Below, in pieces: positions 16,790-24,636 of a stretch of 64,000 nt of DNA. How positions within the stretch are numbered: position 1 is the stretch's first letter; each line of letters opens with the position of its first letter. The position numbers and the translations under genes were made by a program. A model generated the notes under the pieces. That model saw nothing but the letters and a program-made list of their open reading frames with translations, was not told where the DNA came from and ran no database searches. Origin of the DNA: Curvibacter delicatus NBRC 14919 (GTDB taxonomy: Bacteria; Pseudomonadota; Gammaproteobacteria; Burkholderiales; Burkholderiaceae_C); NCBI RefSeq assembly GCF_001592265.1, contig NZ_BCWP01000003.1, positions 103,612 through 167,611 of the forward strand, read 5' to 3'.

Positions 16790-19138
16790 ATGAACTCTTC
16801 CAGTGCTGCGGCTATCAAGCCGGGCTGCCCCATTGACCACAAGGCCTTGACCGGCTTGCAGGCGCCCAATGGCTGCCCCATCAGCCAGCGCGCGGCCGAA
16901 TTCGATCCGTTCGAGGACGCCTACCAGCAGGACCCGCCCGAGTACGTGCGCTGGGCACGGGAGCAGGAGCCGGTCTTCTACAGCCCCAAACTGGGTTACT
17001 GGGTCGTGACACGCTACGACGACATCAAGGCAATCTTCCGCGACAACATCACGTTCAGCCCCTCGATCGCGCTGGAAAAGATCACCCCCACAAGCCAGGA
17101 GGCCAACGACGTTCTCGCGTCCTACAACTACGCGATGAACCGCACGCTGGTGAACGAGGACGAGCCGGCCCACATGGCGCGGCGCCGTGTGCTCATGGAG
17201 CCGTTCACCCCCGAAGCACTCAAGCACCATGAGCCCATGGTGCGCCAGGTGACGCGGGAATACGTCGACCGCTTCATCAACGACGGCAAGGCCGACCTGG
17301 TCGACCAGATGCTGTGGGAGGTTCCGCTCACCATCGCCCTGCACTTCCTGGGCGTGCCTGAGGAAGACATGGACACGCTGCGGCAGTATTCGATTGCCCA
17401 CACCGTCAACACCTGGGGCCGGCCGAAGCCGGAGGAGCAGATCAAGGTCGCGCACGCGGTCGGCAACTTCTGGCAGCTGGCCGGCAAGATCCTCGACAAG
17501 ATGCGCAAAGACCCCAGTGGCCCGGGCTGGATGCGCTACGGCATCCGCAAGCAGGCTGAGTACCCGGACGTCGTCACGGACTCGTACCTGCATTCGATGA
17601 TGATGGCCGGCATCGTGGCCGCGCACGAGACCACAGCCAACGCCACGGCCAATGCCGTCAAGCTGCTGTTGCAACACCCGAGCGCCTGGCGGGACATCTG
17701 CGAAGACCCCGGTTTGATTCCCAACGCAGTGGAGGAATGCATCCGCTACAACGGCTCGGTGGCCGCCTGGCGACGGCTTGCCACCAAGGACACGCGCATT
17801 GGCGACATCGACATCAGCGCCGGCAGCCGGCTGCTGATCGTGATGTCATCCGCCAACCATGACGGGCGCCACTTTGAAGACCCGGACCTCTTCGACATCC
17901 GCCGCGACAACTCGAGCGAGCACCTGACCTTTGGTTATGGCTCGCACCAGTGCATGGGCAAGAACCTGGCGCGCCTGGAGCTGCAGATCTTCCTGGAGGA
18001 GCTCACCAAGCGCCTGCCGCACATGCGCCTGTCACCGCAGAAATTCACCTATGTGCCCAATACCTCCTTCCGCGGCCCCGAGCACCTCTGGGTGGAGTGG
18101 GACCCGACGCTGAACCCGGAACGTGTTCAGCCGGCCATCCTTCAGCAGCAGGCCACCGTCCGCATGGGCGAGCCGTCCCGGCATGCAATCAGCCGGACCG
18201 TCGTCGTGGACGAGGTGCGCCAGGTGGCGACCGACATCCTGCACCTGCGGCTGAAGTCGCCCGACGGCAGCGCCATGCCGCGCTGGACGCCGGGCTCGCA
18301 CATCGACGTCGAGTGCGGTACGCCTGATCTGTCGCGCCAGTACTCGCTGTGCGGCGACCCGGCTGACAGCAGCGTGCTGGAGATCGCCGTGCTCAAGGAC
18401 CCAGACAGCCGGGGCGGCTCGCGCTGGCTGCATGAGGACCTCCAGCGCGGTGACAAGCTCAAGATCCGCGGCCCGCGCAACCATTTCCGCTTTGATGAAA
18501 GCACAAAGAAGGCCATCTTCATTGCGGGCGGCATCGGCATCACCCCGGTTGCCACGATGGCGCGCAGAGCCAAGGAACTTGGCATCGACTACGAGCTGCA
18601 TTACAGCGGGCGTTCGCGCGACACCATGGCTTTCCTGGATGAGTTGTCCCAACTGCACGGCACACGGCTGCAGGTCTACGCCAAGGATGAAGGTCAGCGC
18701 AATGATTTCGGCCGCTTGCTGGGCCAGCCGCAGGAAGGGACGCAGGTCTACGCCTGCGGCCCGGTGCGGATGCTCGAATCGCTGGAAAGCTGCTGCGAAA
18801 AATGGCCGGAAGATGCACTGCGGGTTGAACACTTCCAGTCCACACGCAGTACCCTCGACCCCGAGAAGGAACATGCCTTTGAGGTTGAACTCAAGGACTC
18901 GGGCCTGCTCGTCAAGGTACCCGCCAACCAGACCTTGCTGACGGCCCTGCGCTCTGCCAACATCGACATCCAGAGCGATTGCGGCGAAGGCCTGTGCGGC
19001 TCTTGTGAGGTCAAGGTGCTATCGGGCCAGGTGGACCACCGGGACGTGGTGCTGACACGCTCCGAACGCGAAGCGAACAACAAGATGATGGCCTGCTGCT
19101 CCAGGGCGGCGGGCATGAAACTGATCCTTGAGCTCTGA
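16790..19138 (+). CDS. Self-sufficient cytochrome P450 with fused PDR-type reductase (CYP116B-like)
   Basis: 782 residues, nearly identical in length to P450RhF-type class VII enzymes. The haem domain (about 1-445) has the I-helix AHETT, the ExxR motif in EECIRY and the haem ligand in FGYGSHQCMGKNLARLE. A phthalate dioxygenase reductase-type module follows: flavin site RQYSLCGDP (near 515), NAD(P)H site FIAGGIGITPVATMARR, and a C-terminal [2Fe-2S] ferredoxin with CGEGLCGSC and a later MMACC. All electron transfer occurs within one chain. It heads an operon with a VOC protein and a fumarylacetoacetase, so aromatic hydroxylation or O-dealkylation feeding ring cleavage is the likely role. Confidence 0.95.
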   Translation: MNSSSAAAIKPGCPIDHKALTGLQAPNGCPISQRAAEFDPFEDAYQQDPPEYVRWAREQEPVFYSPKLGYWVVTRYDDIKAIFRDNITFSPSIALEKITPTSQEANDVLASYNYAMNRTLVNEDEPAHMARRRVLMEPFTPEALKHHEPMVRQVTREYVDRFINDGKADLVDQMLWEVPLTIALHFLGVPEEDMDTLRQYSIAHTVNTWGRPKPEEQIKVAHAVGNFWQLAGKILDKMRKDPSGPGWMRYGIRKQAEYPDVVTDSYLHSMMMAGIVAAHETTANATANAVKLLLQHPSAWRDICEDPGLIPNAVEECIRYNGSVAAWRRLATKDTRIGDIDISAGSRLLIVMSSANHDGRHFEDPDLFDIRRDNSSEHLTFGYGSHQCMGKNLARLELQIFLEELTKRLPHMRLSPQKFTYVPNTSFRGPEHLWVEWDPTLNPERVQPAILQQQATVRMGEPSRHAISRTVVVDEVRQVATDILHLRLKSPDGSAMPRWTPGSHIDVECGTPDLSRQYSLCGDPADSSVLEIAVLKDPDSRGGSRWLHEDLQRGDKLKIRGPRNHFRFDESTKKAIFIAGGIGITPVATMARRAKELGIDYELHYSGRSRDTMAFLDELSQLHGTRLQVYAKDEGQRNDFGRLLGQPQEGTQVYACGPVRMLESLESCCEKWPEDALRVEHFQSTRSTLDPEKEHAFEVELKDSGLLVKVPANQTLLTALRSANIDIQSDCGEGLCGSCEVKVLSGQVDHRDVVLTRSEREANNKMMACCSRAAGMKLILEL

Positions 19139-19185
19139 GCGGCAGTGCCCCTCACGCTCCCTACAACACACATCAGGAGAAAGAC

Positions 19186-19731
19186 ATGAAGATCAAGAAA
19201 ATTCACCACGTGGCCTACCGCTGCAAGGACGCCAAGCAGACCGTCGAGTGGTACAGCAAGTACCTCAACATGGACTTCCAGCTCGCCTTTGCCGAAGACC
19301 TGGTGCCCTCCACCAAGGCGCATGACCCCTACATGCACATCTTCCTGGACGCCGGTGCCGGCAATGTGCTGGCCTTCTTCGAGCTGCCACTGCAGCCCGA
19401 GATGGGCCGCGACACCAACACCCCCGCCTGGGTGCAGCACATCGCGTTCGAAGTCGAGTCGCTGGATGTGCTGGAGCAGGTCAAGGCGCGGCTGCAGGCC
19501 GATGGCATTGAAGTGGTGGGCATCACCGACCACACGCTGTTCAAGTCGATCTATTTCTTCGATCCCAACGGCCACCGCCTGGAACTGGCCGTGGACACCA
19601 GCACGCCTGAGCTGGTGGCCCGCGCCGCAGCCGTGAAGTGGGACATGCTCAATGAATGGAGTCAGACCAAACGCGCGCCGAAACACGCCGCGTGGATGCA
19701 CTCGCTGGAGTTCGAGGACGGCAAGGCATGA
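19186..19731 (+). CDS. VOC superfamily protein, putative ring-cleaving dioxygenase
   Basis: 181 residues with two glyoxalase/extradiol-type modules. Probable metal ligands are the first histidines in KIHHVAYRC (about residue 7-8), HIAFEVESL (about 85) and the glutamate in HRLELAV (about 133), a two-His-one-carboxylate set. The FFDPNGHRLEL ending resembles extradiol dioxygenases. AGGAGAAAGAC precedes the ATG. Its stop overlaps the FAH start (ATGA). Position between a P450 and a fumarylacetoacetase suggests cleavage of a hydroquinone-type intermediate; a lyase or isomerase function is not excluded. Confidence 0.75.
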   Translation: MKIKKIHHVAYRCKDAKQTVEWYSKYLNMDFQLAFAEDLVPSTKAHDPYMHIFLDAGAGNVLAFFELPLQPEMGRDTNTPAWVQHIAFEVESLDVLEQVKARLQADGIEVVGITDHTLFKSIYFFDPNGHRLELAVDTSTPELVARAAAVKWDMLNEWSQTKRAPKHAAWMHSLEFEDGKA

Positions 19732-21035
19732 TCAACGAGACACACGATCCGGCTCTGCGCAGCTGGGTCGCCTCGGCCAATGATGCAGCCAGCGACTTCC
19801 CCGTCCAGAACCTGCCCTTTGCCGCCTTCCGGCGCCGGGGCAGCCAGGAGGCGTTTCGGGTCGGCGTAGCGATTGGCGACCAGGTGCTGGACCTGGGCCA
19901 GCCCGCGGTGTGCGCAGCCCTGGGGCTGGACGCCAGCGTCACTGCCGCCCTGGCGCAACCGGCCCTGAACGGGCTGATGGCCCAGGGCCCGGCCGTCTGG
20001 TCGGCCCTGCGTCTGGCACTGTCGCGCGCGCTGCGCGAAGGCTCACCCTTGCAAGCCACCTTGCAGGCTGCGTTGCTGCCGCAAGCGCAGGTGGAATACA
20101 CCTTGCCGGCCCGCATAGGCGACTACACCGACTTCTACACCTCGGTCTACCACGCCACCAATGTCGGCAAGCTGTTCCGCCCCGACAACCCGCTGCTGCC
20201 CAACTACAAGTGGGTGCCCATCGGCTACCACGGCCGCAGTTCCAGCATTGGCGTGTCGGGCCAGGCGTTTCACCGGCCCAAGGGGCAACTGATGGCGCCC
20301 GGCGCCGCGGCCCCGGCGCTGGCGCCCAGCCAGCGCATGGACATCGAGCTGGAACTGGGCATCTTCATCGGCCAGGGCAATGCTCTGGGCGAGCCCATTC
20401 CAATGCTGCAGGCCGAGGACCATGTGTTCGGCCTGTGCCTACTCAACGACTGGTCGGCGCGCGACATCCAGGCCTGGGAATACCAGCCGCTGGGGCCGTT
20501 TCTGGCGAAGAACTTCGCCACCACCGTCTCGCCCTGGGTGGTGACACTCGAAGCGCTGGCACCGTACCGCACCGCGCCGTTCCGCCCGGCCGAAGACCCG
20601 CAGCCCCTGCCCTACCTGGACTCCCAAGCCAACCGTGAGCATGGCGCCTTGGACATCCAGCTCGAAGTGCTGATCCAGACCCCAAAGATGAAACAGGCCG
20701 GCCTGGCGCCACACCGCCTGGTGCAGACCAGCTACCGCCACGCCTACTGGACCATGGCCCAACTGGTGACGCACCACACCGTCAACGGCTGCAACCTGCA
20801 GCCGGGTGATCTGTTTGGCAGCGGCACACTGTCGGGGCCAACACTGGAGCAGGCCGGCGCCCTGCTGGAGCTGACTGCCGGTGGCAAGCATCCCATCAGC
20901 CTGCCCCATGGCGAGACGCGCACCTTCTTGCAGGACGGTGACACCGTGCTGCTGCGCGGCCACTGCAGCCAGGCCGGGGCTGCACGCATCGGCTTTGGCG
21001 TGTGCGAAGGCACACTGCTGCCGGCGCGGGACTGA
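19728..21035 (+). CDS. fahA: Fumarylacetoacetase, full-length
   Basis: 435 residues, the normal length of two-domain fumarylacetoacetate hydrolases. The N-terminal FAH_N domain (about 1-115) contains FAAFRRRG. The catalytic domain shows DYTDFYTSVYHATNVGKLFRP, the YHGRSSS motif, metal-binding ELELGIFIG and LLNDWSARDIQAWEYQPLGPFLAKNF. It hydrolyses 3,5-diketo acids to fumarate plus acetoacetate. No homogentisate dioxygenase or 4-hydroxyphenylpyruvate dioxygenase is nearby, so the natural substrate here may be an analogue made by the upstream VOC protein. Translationally coupled to that gene. Confidence 0.93.
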   Translation: MINETHDPALRSWVASANDAASDFPVQNLPFAAFRRRGSQEAFRVGVAIGDQVLDLGQPAVCAALGLDASVTAALAQPALNGLMAQGPAVWSALRLALSRALREGSPLQATLQAALLPQAQVEYTLPARIGDYTDFYTSVYHATNVGKLFRPDNPLLPNYKWVPIGYHGRSSSIGVSGQAFHRPKGQLMAPGAAAPALAPSQRMDIELELGIFIGQGNALGEPIPMLQAEDHVFGLCLLNDWSARDIQAWEYQPLGPFLAKNFATTVSPWVVTLEALAPYRTAPFRPAEDPQPLPYLDSQANREHGALDIQLEVLIQTPKMKQAGLAPHRLVQTSYRHAYWTMAQLVTHHTVNGCNLQPGDLFGSGTLSGPTLEQAGALLELTAGGKHPISLPHGETRTFLQDGDTVLLRGHCSQAGAARIGFGVCEGTLLPARD

Positions 21036-21053
21036 GGCTACTGCAGCGTGGTG

Positions 21054-22214
21054 TCAGGCTTCGGGTGTCGACATCACGCGATTGCGTCCCGTGGCCTTGG
21101 CTTCGTACAGGGCCTTGTCGGCCCGTGACACCATGTCGGCCACGAGAGCAGAAGGCTCCTCGGCCGTCGCGGTGGTGTCCAGCATCGAAACGCCGAGGGA
21201 GACCGTCACGCGGATGGTCTCTTGCGTCTTGGCCGGTACGCTTTGGGCCGCCACGATGCGCCGGATGCGTTCTGCCGTTTCCAGTCCGGCCTGCAACGGC
21301 GTTGCGGGCAGCAGCACCACGAACTCCTCGCCACCGTAGCGCGCCACCACATCGCTGCCGCGCAGTTGCGCCTTGATCAGCCGGGCCACGTAACCGAGCA
21401 CTTCATCACCGGCCTGGTGCCCCAGCGTGTCGTTGAGCTTCTTGAAGTGGTCCACATCCAGAAACATGCAGACCAGCGGTGCGCCGCTGCGGCGCGCCGC
21501 AACCACCTCTTCCAGGCAACGCGATTCGAAATAACGGCGGTTGTGCACACCAGTGAGGGCGTCGGTCAGCCCTGCGAGCTTGAGGCGCTCGGTGGCCAGG
21601 GCACTGTCCAGGCACACGGCCACCAGCGCGGCCAGCCGCTCCAGAAAATCGGTGCTGCTGCCGGACAGGAAACGTTGGCGGTCCTTGCTGCCCAGGTTCA
21701 GGCTGCCGATGAAACGGCCGTGGTGCACCAGGGGCAGCAAGGCGAGCGAGACCACCCCCGGCACTTCGGTCTCGAAGAGGAAGGTGTGGGCTGGCCCGTT
21801 GGGGGTCAGGATGGGCCGGCCCGCGTGGGCGTACAGCGCCTGCAGGGCTTGGTCGCTGTCCAGAAAGATCAGTCCATCCTCCGGCACGCTGGCCGCCTGG
21901 CTGGCCAGGATCTGAGCCACCTCGTGCTGCGGGTCCACCAGCACGAGGGAGACCGTGTCAAGTTCGAACAACGTCCTGTAATCCTGCAGCAGCGTCCGGA
22001 TCAGTTCAGCCAGGCTGGCCGCACCAATCACCTTGCGCTCCAGCAGGTCGAAGCGCCTCATCTTTTCCTGGTTGAGGCGTGCCTCGCGCATCATGGCGTC
22101 GAGCTGGGCGCGCAGGCGCTGGTTCTCGGCCTGCAGCACGGCACCCGATAAGTGGCTGCCTGGCGACGTGCGCTGACCCGACTTGTCGTTCAAGCCCTTG
22201 CTCCCGGTCGGCAT
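21054..22214 (-). CDS. GAF-GGDEF diguanylate cyclase, soluble
   Basis: 386 residues with no membrane segment. A coiled region (about 25-55, VLQAENQRLRAQLDAMMREARL) leads to a DUF484/GAF-like sensor domain (about 60-215), then a GGDEF domain (about 220-386) beginning LTDALTGVHNRRYFESR with active site RYGGEEFVVLLP. The RxxD inhibitory site is not evident upstream of the motif. Expected to make cyclic di-GMP in response to an unknown cytoplasmic signal. Convergent with the FAH gene with an 18-base gap. Confidence 0.9.
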   Translation of the reverse strand: MPTGSKGLNDKSGQRTSPGSHLSGAVLQAENQRLRAQLDAMMREARLNQEKMRRFDLLERKVIGAASLAELIRTLLQDYRTLFELDTVSLVLVDPQHEVAQILASQAASVPEDGLIFLDSDQALQALYAHAGRPILTPNGPAHTFLFETEVPGVVSLALLPLVHHGRFIGSLNLGSKDRQRFLSGSSTDFLERLAALVAVCLDSALATERLKLAGLTDALTGVHNRRYFESRCLEEVVAARRSGAPLVCMFLDVDHFKKLNDTLGHQAGDEVLGYVARLIKAQLRGSDVVARYGGEEFVVLLPATPLQAGLETAERIRRIVAAQSVPAKTQETIRVTVSLGVSMLDTTATAEEPSALVADMVSRADKALYEAKATGRNRVMSTPEA

Positions 22215-22291
22215 GTCGTTTTCAGCATGCCGCGATGGTACTGCCCAGCCGGTCAGGCCAGCGGCTCAGGCAGACCGACGGCATGTTTTAT

Positions 22292-23128
22292 CTACCTGGC
22301 GGCGTTGGGGAAGAACAGCTGCTCGCCGCCGATCTTGTAGGCGGCAATGGCGTTCTGGCCGGCGGGCGAAACCACCCAGTCAACGAACTTCTGCGCCTCG
22401 GCCAGTTTGACCTGCGGGTGCCTGGCCGGGTTGACCACCATCACGCCGTATTGATTGAACAGACGCTTGTCGCCTTCCACCAGCACCGCCAGGTCAGCAC
22501 GGTTCTTGAAGTTGAGCCAGGTTCCGCGGTCGGCCAGCACGTAGGCGCCGCTGCTGGCGGCAATGTTGAGCGCCGGGCCCATGCCGCAGCCGCATTCCTT
22601 GTAGCCGCTGCCTTTTTTATCGGCCAGATCGGCCAGCTTCCAGAAGCGCAGTTCGGCGGCATGCGTGCCGCTCTTGTCACCGCGCGAGATGAAGGAGCCA
22701 TTGGTCGCACTGATCTTCTTCAGTGCCACCGCGATGTCATTGCCTTTGGTACCCAGCGGATCAGCCTTGGGGCCGATCAGCACGAAGTCGTTGTACATGA
22801 CGGGCAGGCGCTTGAGGCCAAAGCCCTCGGCGACGAATTTCTCTTCTGCCACCTGATCGTGCACGAACACCACGTCGGCATCACCGCGGCGCGCCATGTC
22901 CAGCGCCTGGCCGGTGCCCAGGGCCACCACCTTGATGTCGATGCCGCTGGCCTTCTTGAATTCGGGCAGCAGGTAGGAGAACAGGCCCGACTGCTCGGTG
23001 GAGGTGGTCGACGACATGACGATGGTCTGAGCCGACACCGCCAGAGATGCTATCGAAATCGTAGCTGCTAGCGCAGCCTTGACGAGGGTGGAAGCCCCAA
23101 AAGACCATGAAGATTTGAAAGCGCTCAT
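22292..23128 (-). CDS. tupA: Tungstate ABC transporter, periplasmic binding protein
   Basis: 278 residues. A signal peptide of about 33 residues ends ASLAVSA before QTIVMSSTTSTEQSGLF; the STTSTEQSGL segment corresponds to the oxyanion-binding TTTS motif of TupA. Other family features are VALGTGQALDMARRGDADVVFVHD and FISRGDKSGTHAAELRFWK. TupA binds tungstate with very high affinity and delivers it to TupB. The hydrophobic core of the signal peptide is encoded by a copy of the dispersed repeat (23049-23088). Third gene of the leftward tupBCA operon; its start overlaps the tupC stop by four bases. Confidence 0.92.
   Translation of the reverse strand: MSAFKSSWSFGASTLVKAALAATISIASLAVSAQTIVMSSTTSTEQSGLFSYLLPEFKKASGIDIKVVALGTGQALDMARRGDADVVFVHDQVAEEKFVAEGFGLKRLPVMYNDFVLIGPKADPLGTKGNDIAVALKKISATNGSFISRGDKSGTHAAELRFWKLADLADKKGSGYKECGCGMGPALNIAASSGAYVLADRGTWLNFKNRADLAVLVEGDKRLFNQYGVMVVNPARHPQVKLAEAQKFVDWVVSPAGQNAIAAYKIGGEQLFFPNAAR
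23049..23088 (+). repeat. Dispersed 40-bp element, copy in tupA signal peptide
   Basis: Reads GCTATCGAAATCGTAGC then TGCTAGCGCAG and ends TTGACGAGGG. Same length and layout as the copies at 32971 and 43173. On the coding strand it encodes TLVKAALAATISIAS, the signal-peptide hydrophobic core. Confidence 0.7.
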
Positions 23129-23847
23129 ACCTGTTCTCCTTTGACGAATAAATGGGCAGTTGACGAGACGGCACGCAGCCGCTCGATATCGAAAAACGCC
23201 TGCACCGGCAGGTCGGCCTGCACCCGCCCCTGCTCCAGGTAGATCACCCGGGTGGCCAGGCGCTTGACCTGGCCCAGGTTGTGGCTGGCGAAGATCACGG
23301 TCACCGGGCGGCCGTCCTGGCGCTGGGCGCCACTGGCGAATTCCGCCATCAGCTGCTCCACCTCGCGCTTGGCGTGCGGGTCAAGGCTGGCGGTGGGCTC
23401 GTCGAGCATCAGCACATCGGGCTGCAGAGCCCAGGCGCGCGCCATGGCCAGGCGCTGCTGCTGACCGCCGGACAGTGTGCGTGCCGGTCGGCCCGCCTTG
23501 TCGGCCAGTTCGACGCGTTCAAGTGCCTCCAACGCCTTGTCCTTGGCGACCTGCCAAGGCGTGCCGCGCAGCCACAGGGCTAGCGCCACGTTGTTGCGCG
23601 CCGAGGTGCGCAGCATGAAGGGCCGCTGAAACAGCATGGCCTGCCGCGCAGCCGCATGGCTGACGCACTGGCCGGCCGTAGGCCGCTGCAAGCCGTGCAG
23701 CAGGCGCAGCAGCGTGCTCTTGCCACTGCCGTTGGCCCCCACCAGCGCCACCGACTCGCCATGCCCGATGCGCAGCGTCACATCCACCAGCGCATGCACC
23801 GGACCAAACGACACACCGGCCGATTGCAAATCAAAAATGGCGGTCAT
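23125..23847 (-). CDS. tupC: Tungstate ABC transporter, ATP-binding protein
   Basis: 240 residues with a complete ABC ATPase set: Walker A GANGSGKST, Q-loop region, signature LSGGQQQRLAMARA, Walker B VLMLDEPTAS and switch histidine in IFASHNLGQVK. It overlaps tupB and tupA by four bases at either end, so all three are translationally coupled. It energises uptake of tungstate. Assignment to tungstate rests on the TupA partner. Confidence 0.92.
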   Translation of the reverse strand: MTAIFDLQSAGVSFGPVHALVDVTLRIGHGESVALVGANGSGKSTLLRLLHGLQRPTAGQCVSHAAARQAMLFQRPFMLRTSARNNVALALWLRGTPWQVAKDKALEALERVELADKAGRPARTLSGGQQQRLAMARAWALQPDVLMLDEPTASLDPHAKREVEQLMAEFASGAQRQDGRPVTVIFASHNLGQVKRLATRVIYLEQGRVQADLPVQAFFDIERLRAVSSTAHLFVKGEQV

Positions 23848-24587
23848 GCCACGGCCTCCACGCCCGCCGCGATGCCGTTGGCATGGCCTTCAACGCGTTC
23901 CCGCCAGCGCCGCACCAGGGAAATCAGGGTATTGAGCATCAGCACCACGCCCAGCAGCAGAAGACCCAGTGCCAACGCCAGCGGCAAGTCGCCCTTGCTC
24001 GTTTCCAGCGCAATGGCGGTGGTCATGACGCGGGTGAAACCATCGATGTTGCCTCCAACGATCATCACCGCACCAACCTCCGAGATGGCGCGGCCGAAGG
24101 AAGCCATCAGCATGGTGAGCAAGGCATAGCGCTCGTCCCAGGCCAGCAGCAGGCTGCGCAGCAAGGAGCCGGCCCCGAGCGAACGCAGTTGCTCGCCATG
24201 CTGGTTTTCCGCATCCTCGATGACCTGGCGCGTCAAGGCGGTGGCCATTGGCAGCACCAGCACGGCCTGTGCCAGCACCATGGCCTGGAAATTGAACAGC
24301 CAGCCCAGATGCCCCAGCGGCCCGGAACGCGACAGCAGCAGATAAACCACCAAGCCGACCACCACCGAGGGGATGGCCAGCAATGTGTTGAGCAGAGTCA
24401 GGATGGCATTGCGCCCGGCGAAGCGGGCCACACCAAGCCAGGCGCCGAGCACCAAGCCCGCGCTGCAGGCCAGCGCGCAGGCGGTGGCACTGACAGCAAG
24501 CGAGCGGCCGACGATGGCCAGCAGGACGGGATCGAGGGAGGTGATGAGTTGCAGCGCTGTGACCGCGCTTTCGGTGAATGTCGACAT
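23844..24587 (-). CDS. tupB: Tungstate ABC transporter, permease
   Basis: 247 residues with five to six predicted membrane helices, for example LAIVGRSLAVSATACALACSAG and FQAMVLAQAVLVLPMATAL. The cytoplasmic EAA-like loop is visible around RAISEVGAVMIVGGNIDGFTRVMTT, a sequence typical of TupB/molybdate-type permeases. First gene of the operon, 49 bases from the divergent ModE-like regulator. Confidence 0.92.
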   Translation of the reverse strand: MSTFTESAVTALQLITSLDPVLLAIVGRSLAVSATACALACSAGLVLGAWLGVARFAGRNAILTLLNTLLAIPSVVVGLVVYLLLSRSGPLGHLGWLFNFQAMVLAQAVLVLPMATALTRQVIEDAENQHGEQLRSLGAGSLLRSLLLAWDERYALLTMLMASFGRAISEVGAVMIVGGNIDGFTRVMTTAIALETSKGDLPLALALGLLLLGVVLMLNTLISLVRRWRERVEGHANGIAAGVEAVA

Positions 24588-24636
24588 GGCTGGGTTATCG
24601 TACGGACTCGATCAATTCCCCACGATATGAACCGCC
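24588..24636. promoter_or_regulatory. tup operon/regulator divergent promoter with TATCGT...ACGATA inverted repeat
   Basis: The 49-base space contains TATCGT at 24596-24601 and its reverse complement ACGATA at 24622-24627. Each arm resembles the ATCG/CGAT ends of known ModE operators. This is the obvious site for oxyanion-dependent control by the adjacent regulator. The inverted repeat is seen; the binding assignment is inference. Confidence 0.5.

Noticed and set aside
16801..16830. GCTATCAAG in the P450 start resembling the repeat core
   Set aside because: No second arm and no downstream TGCGC, unlike the true copies.
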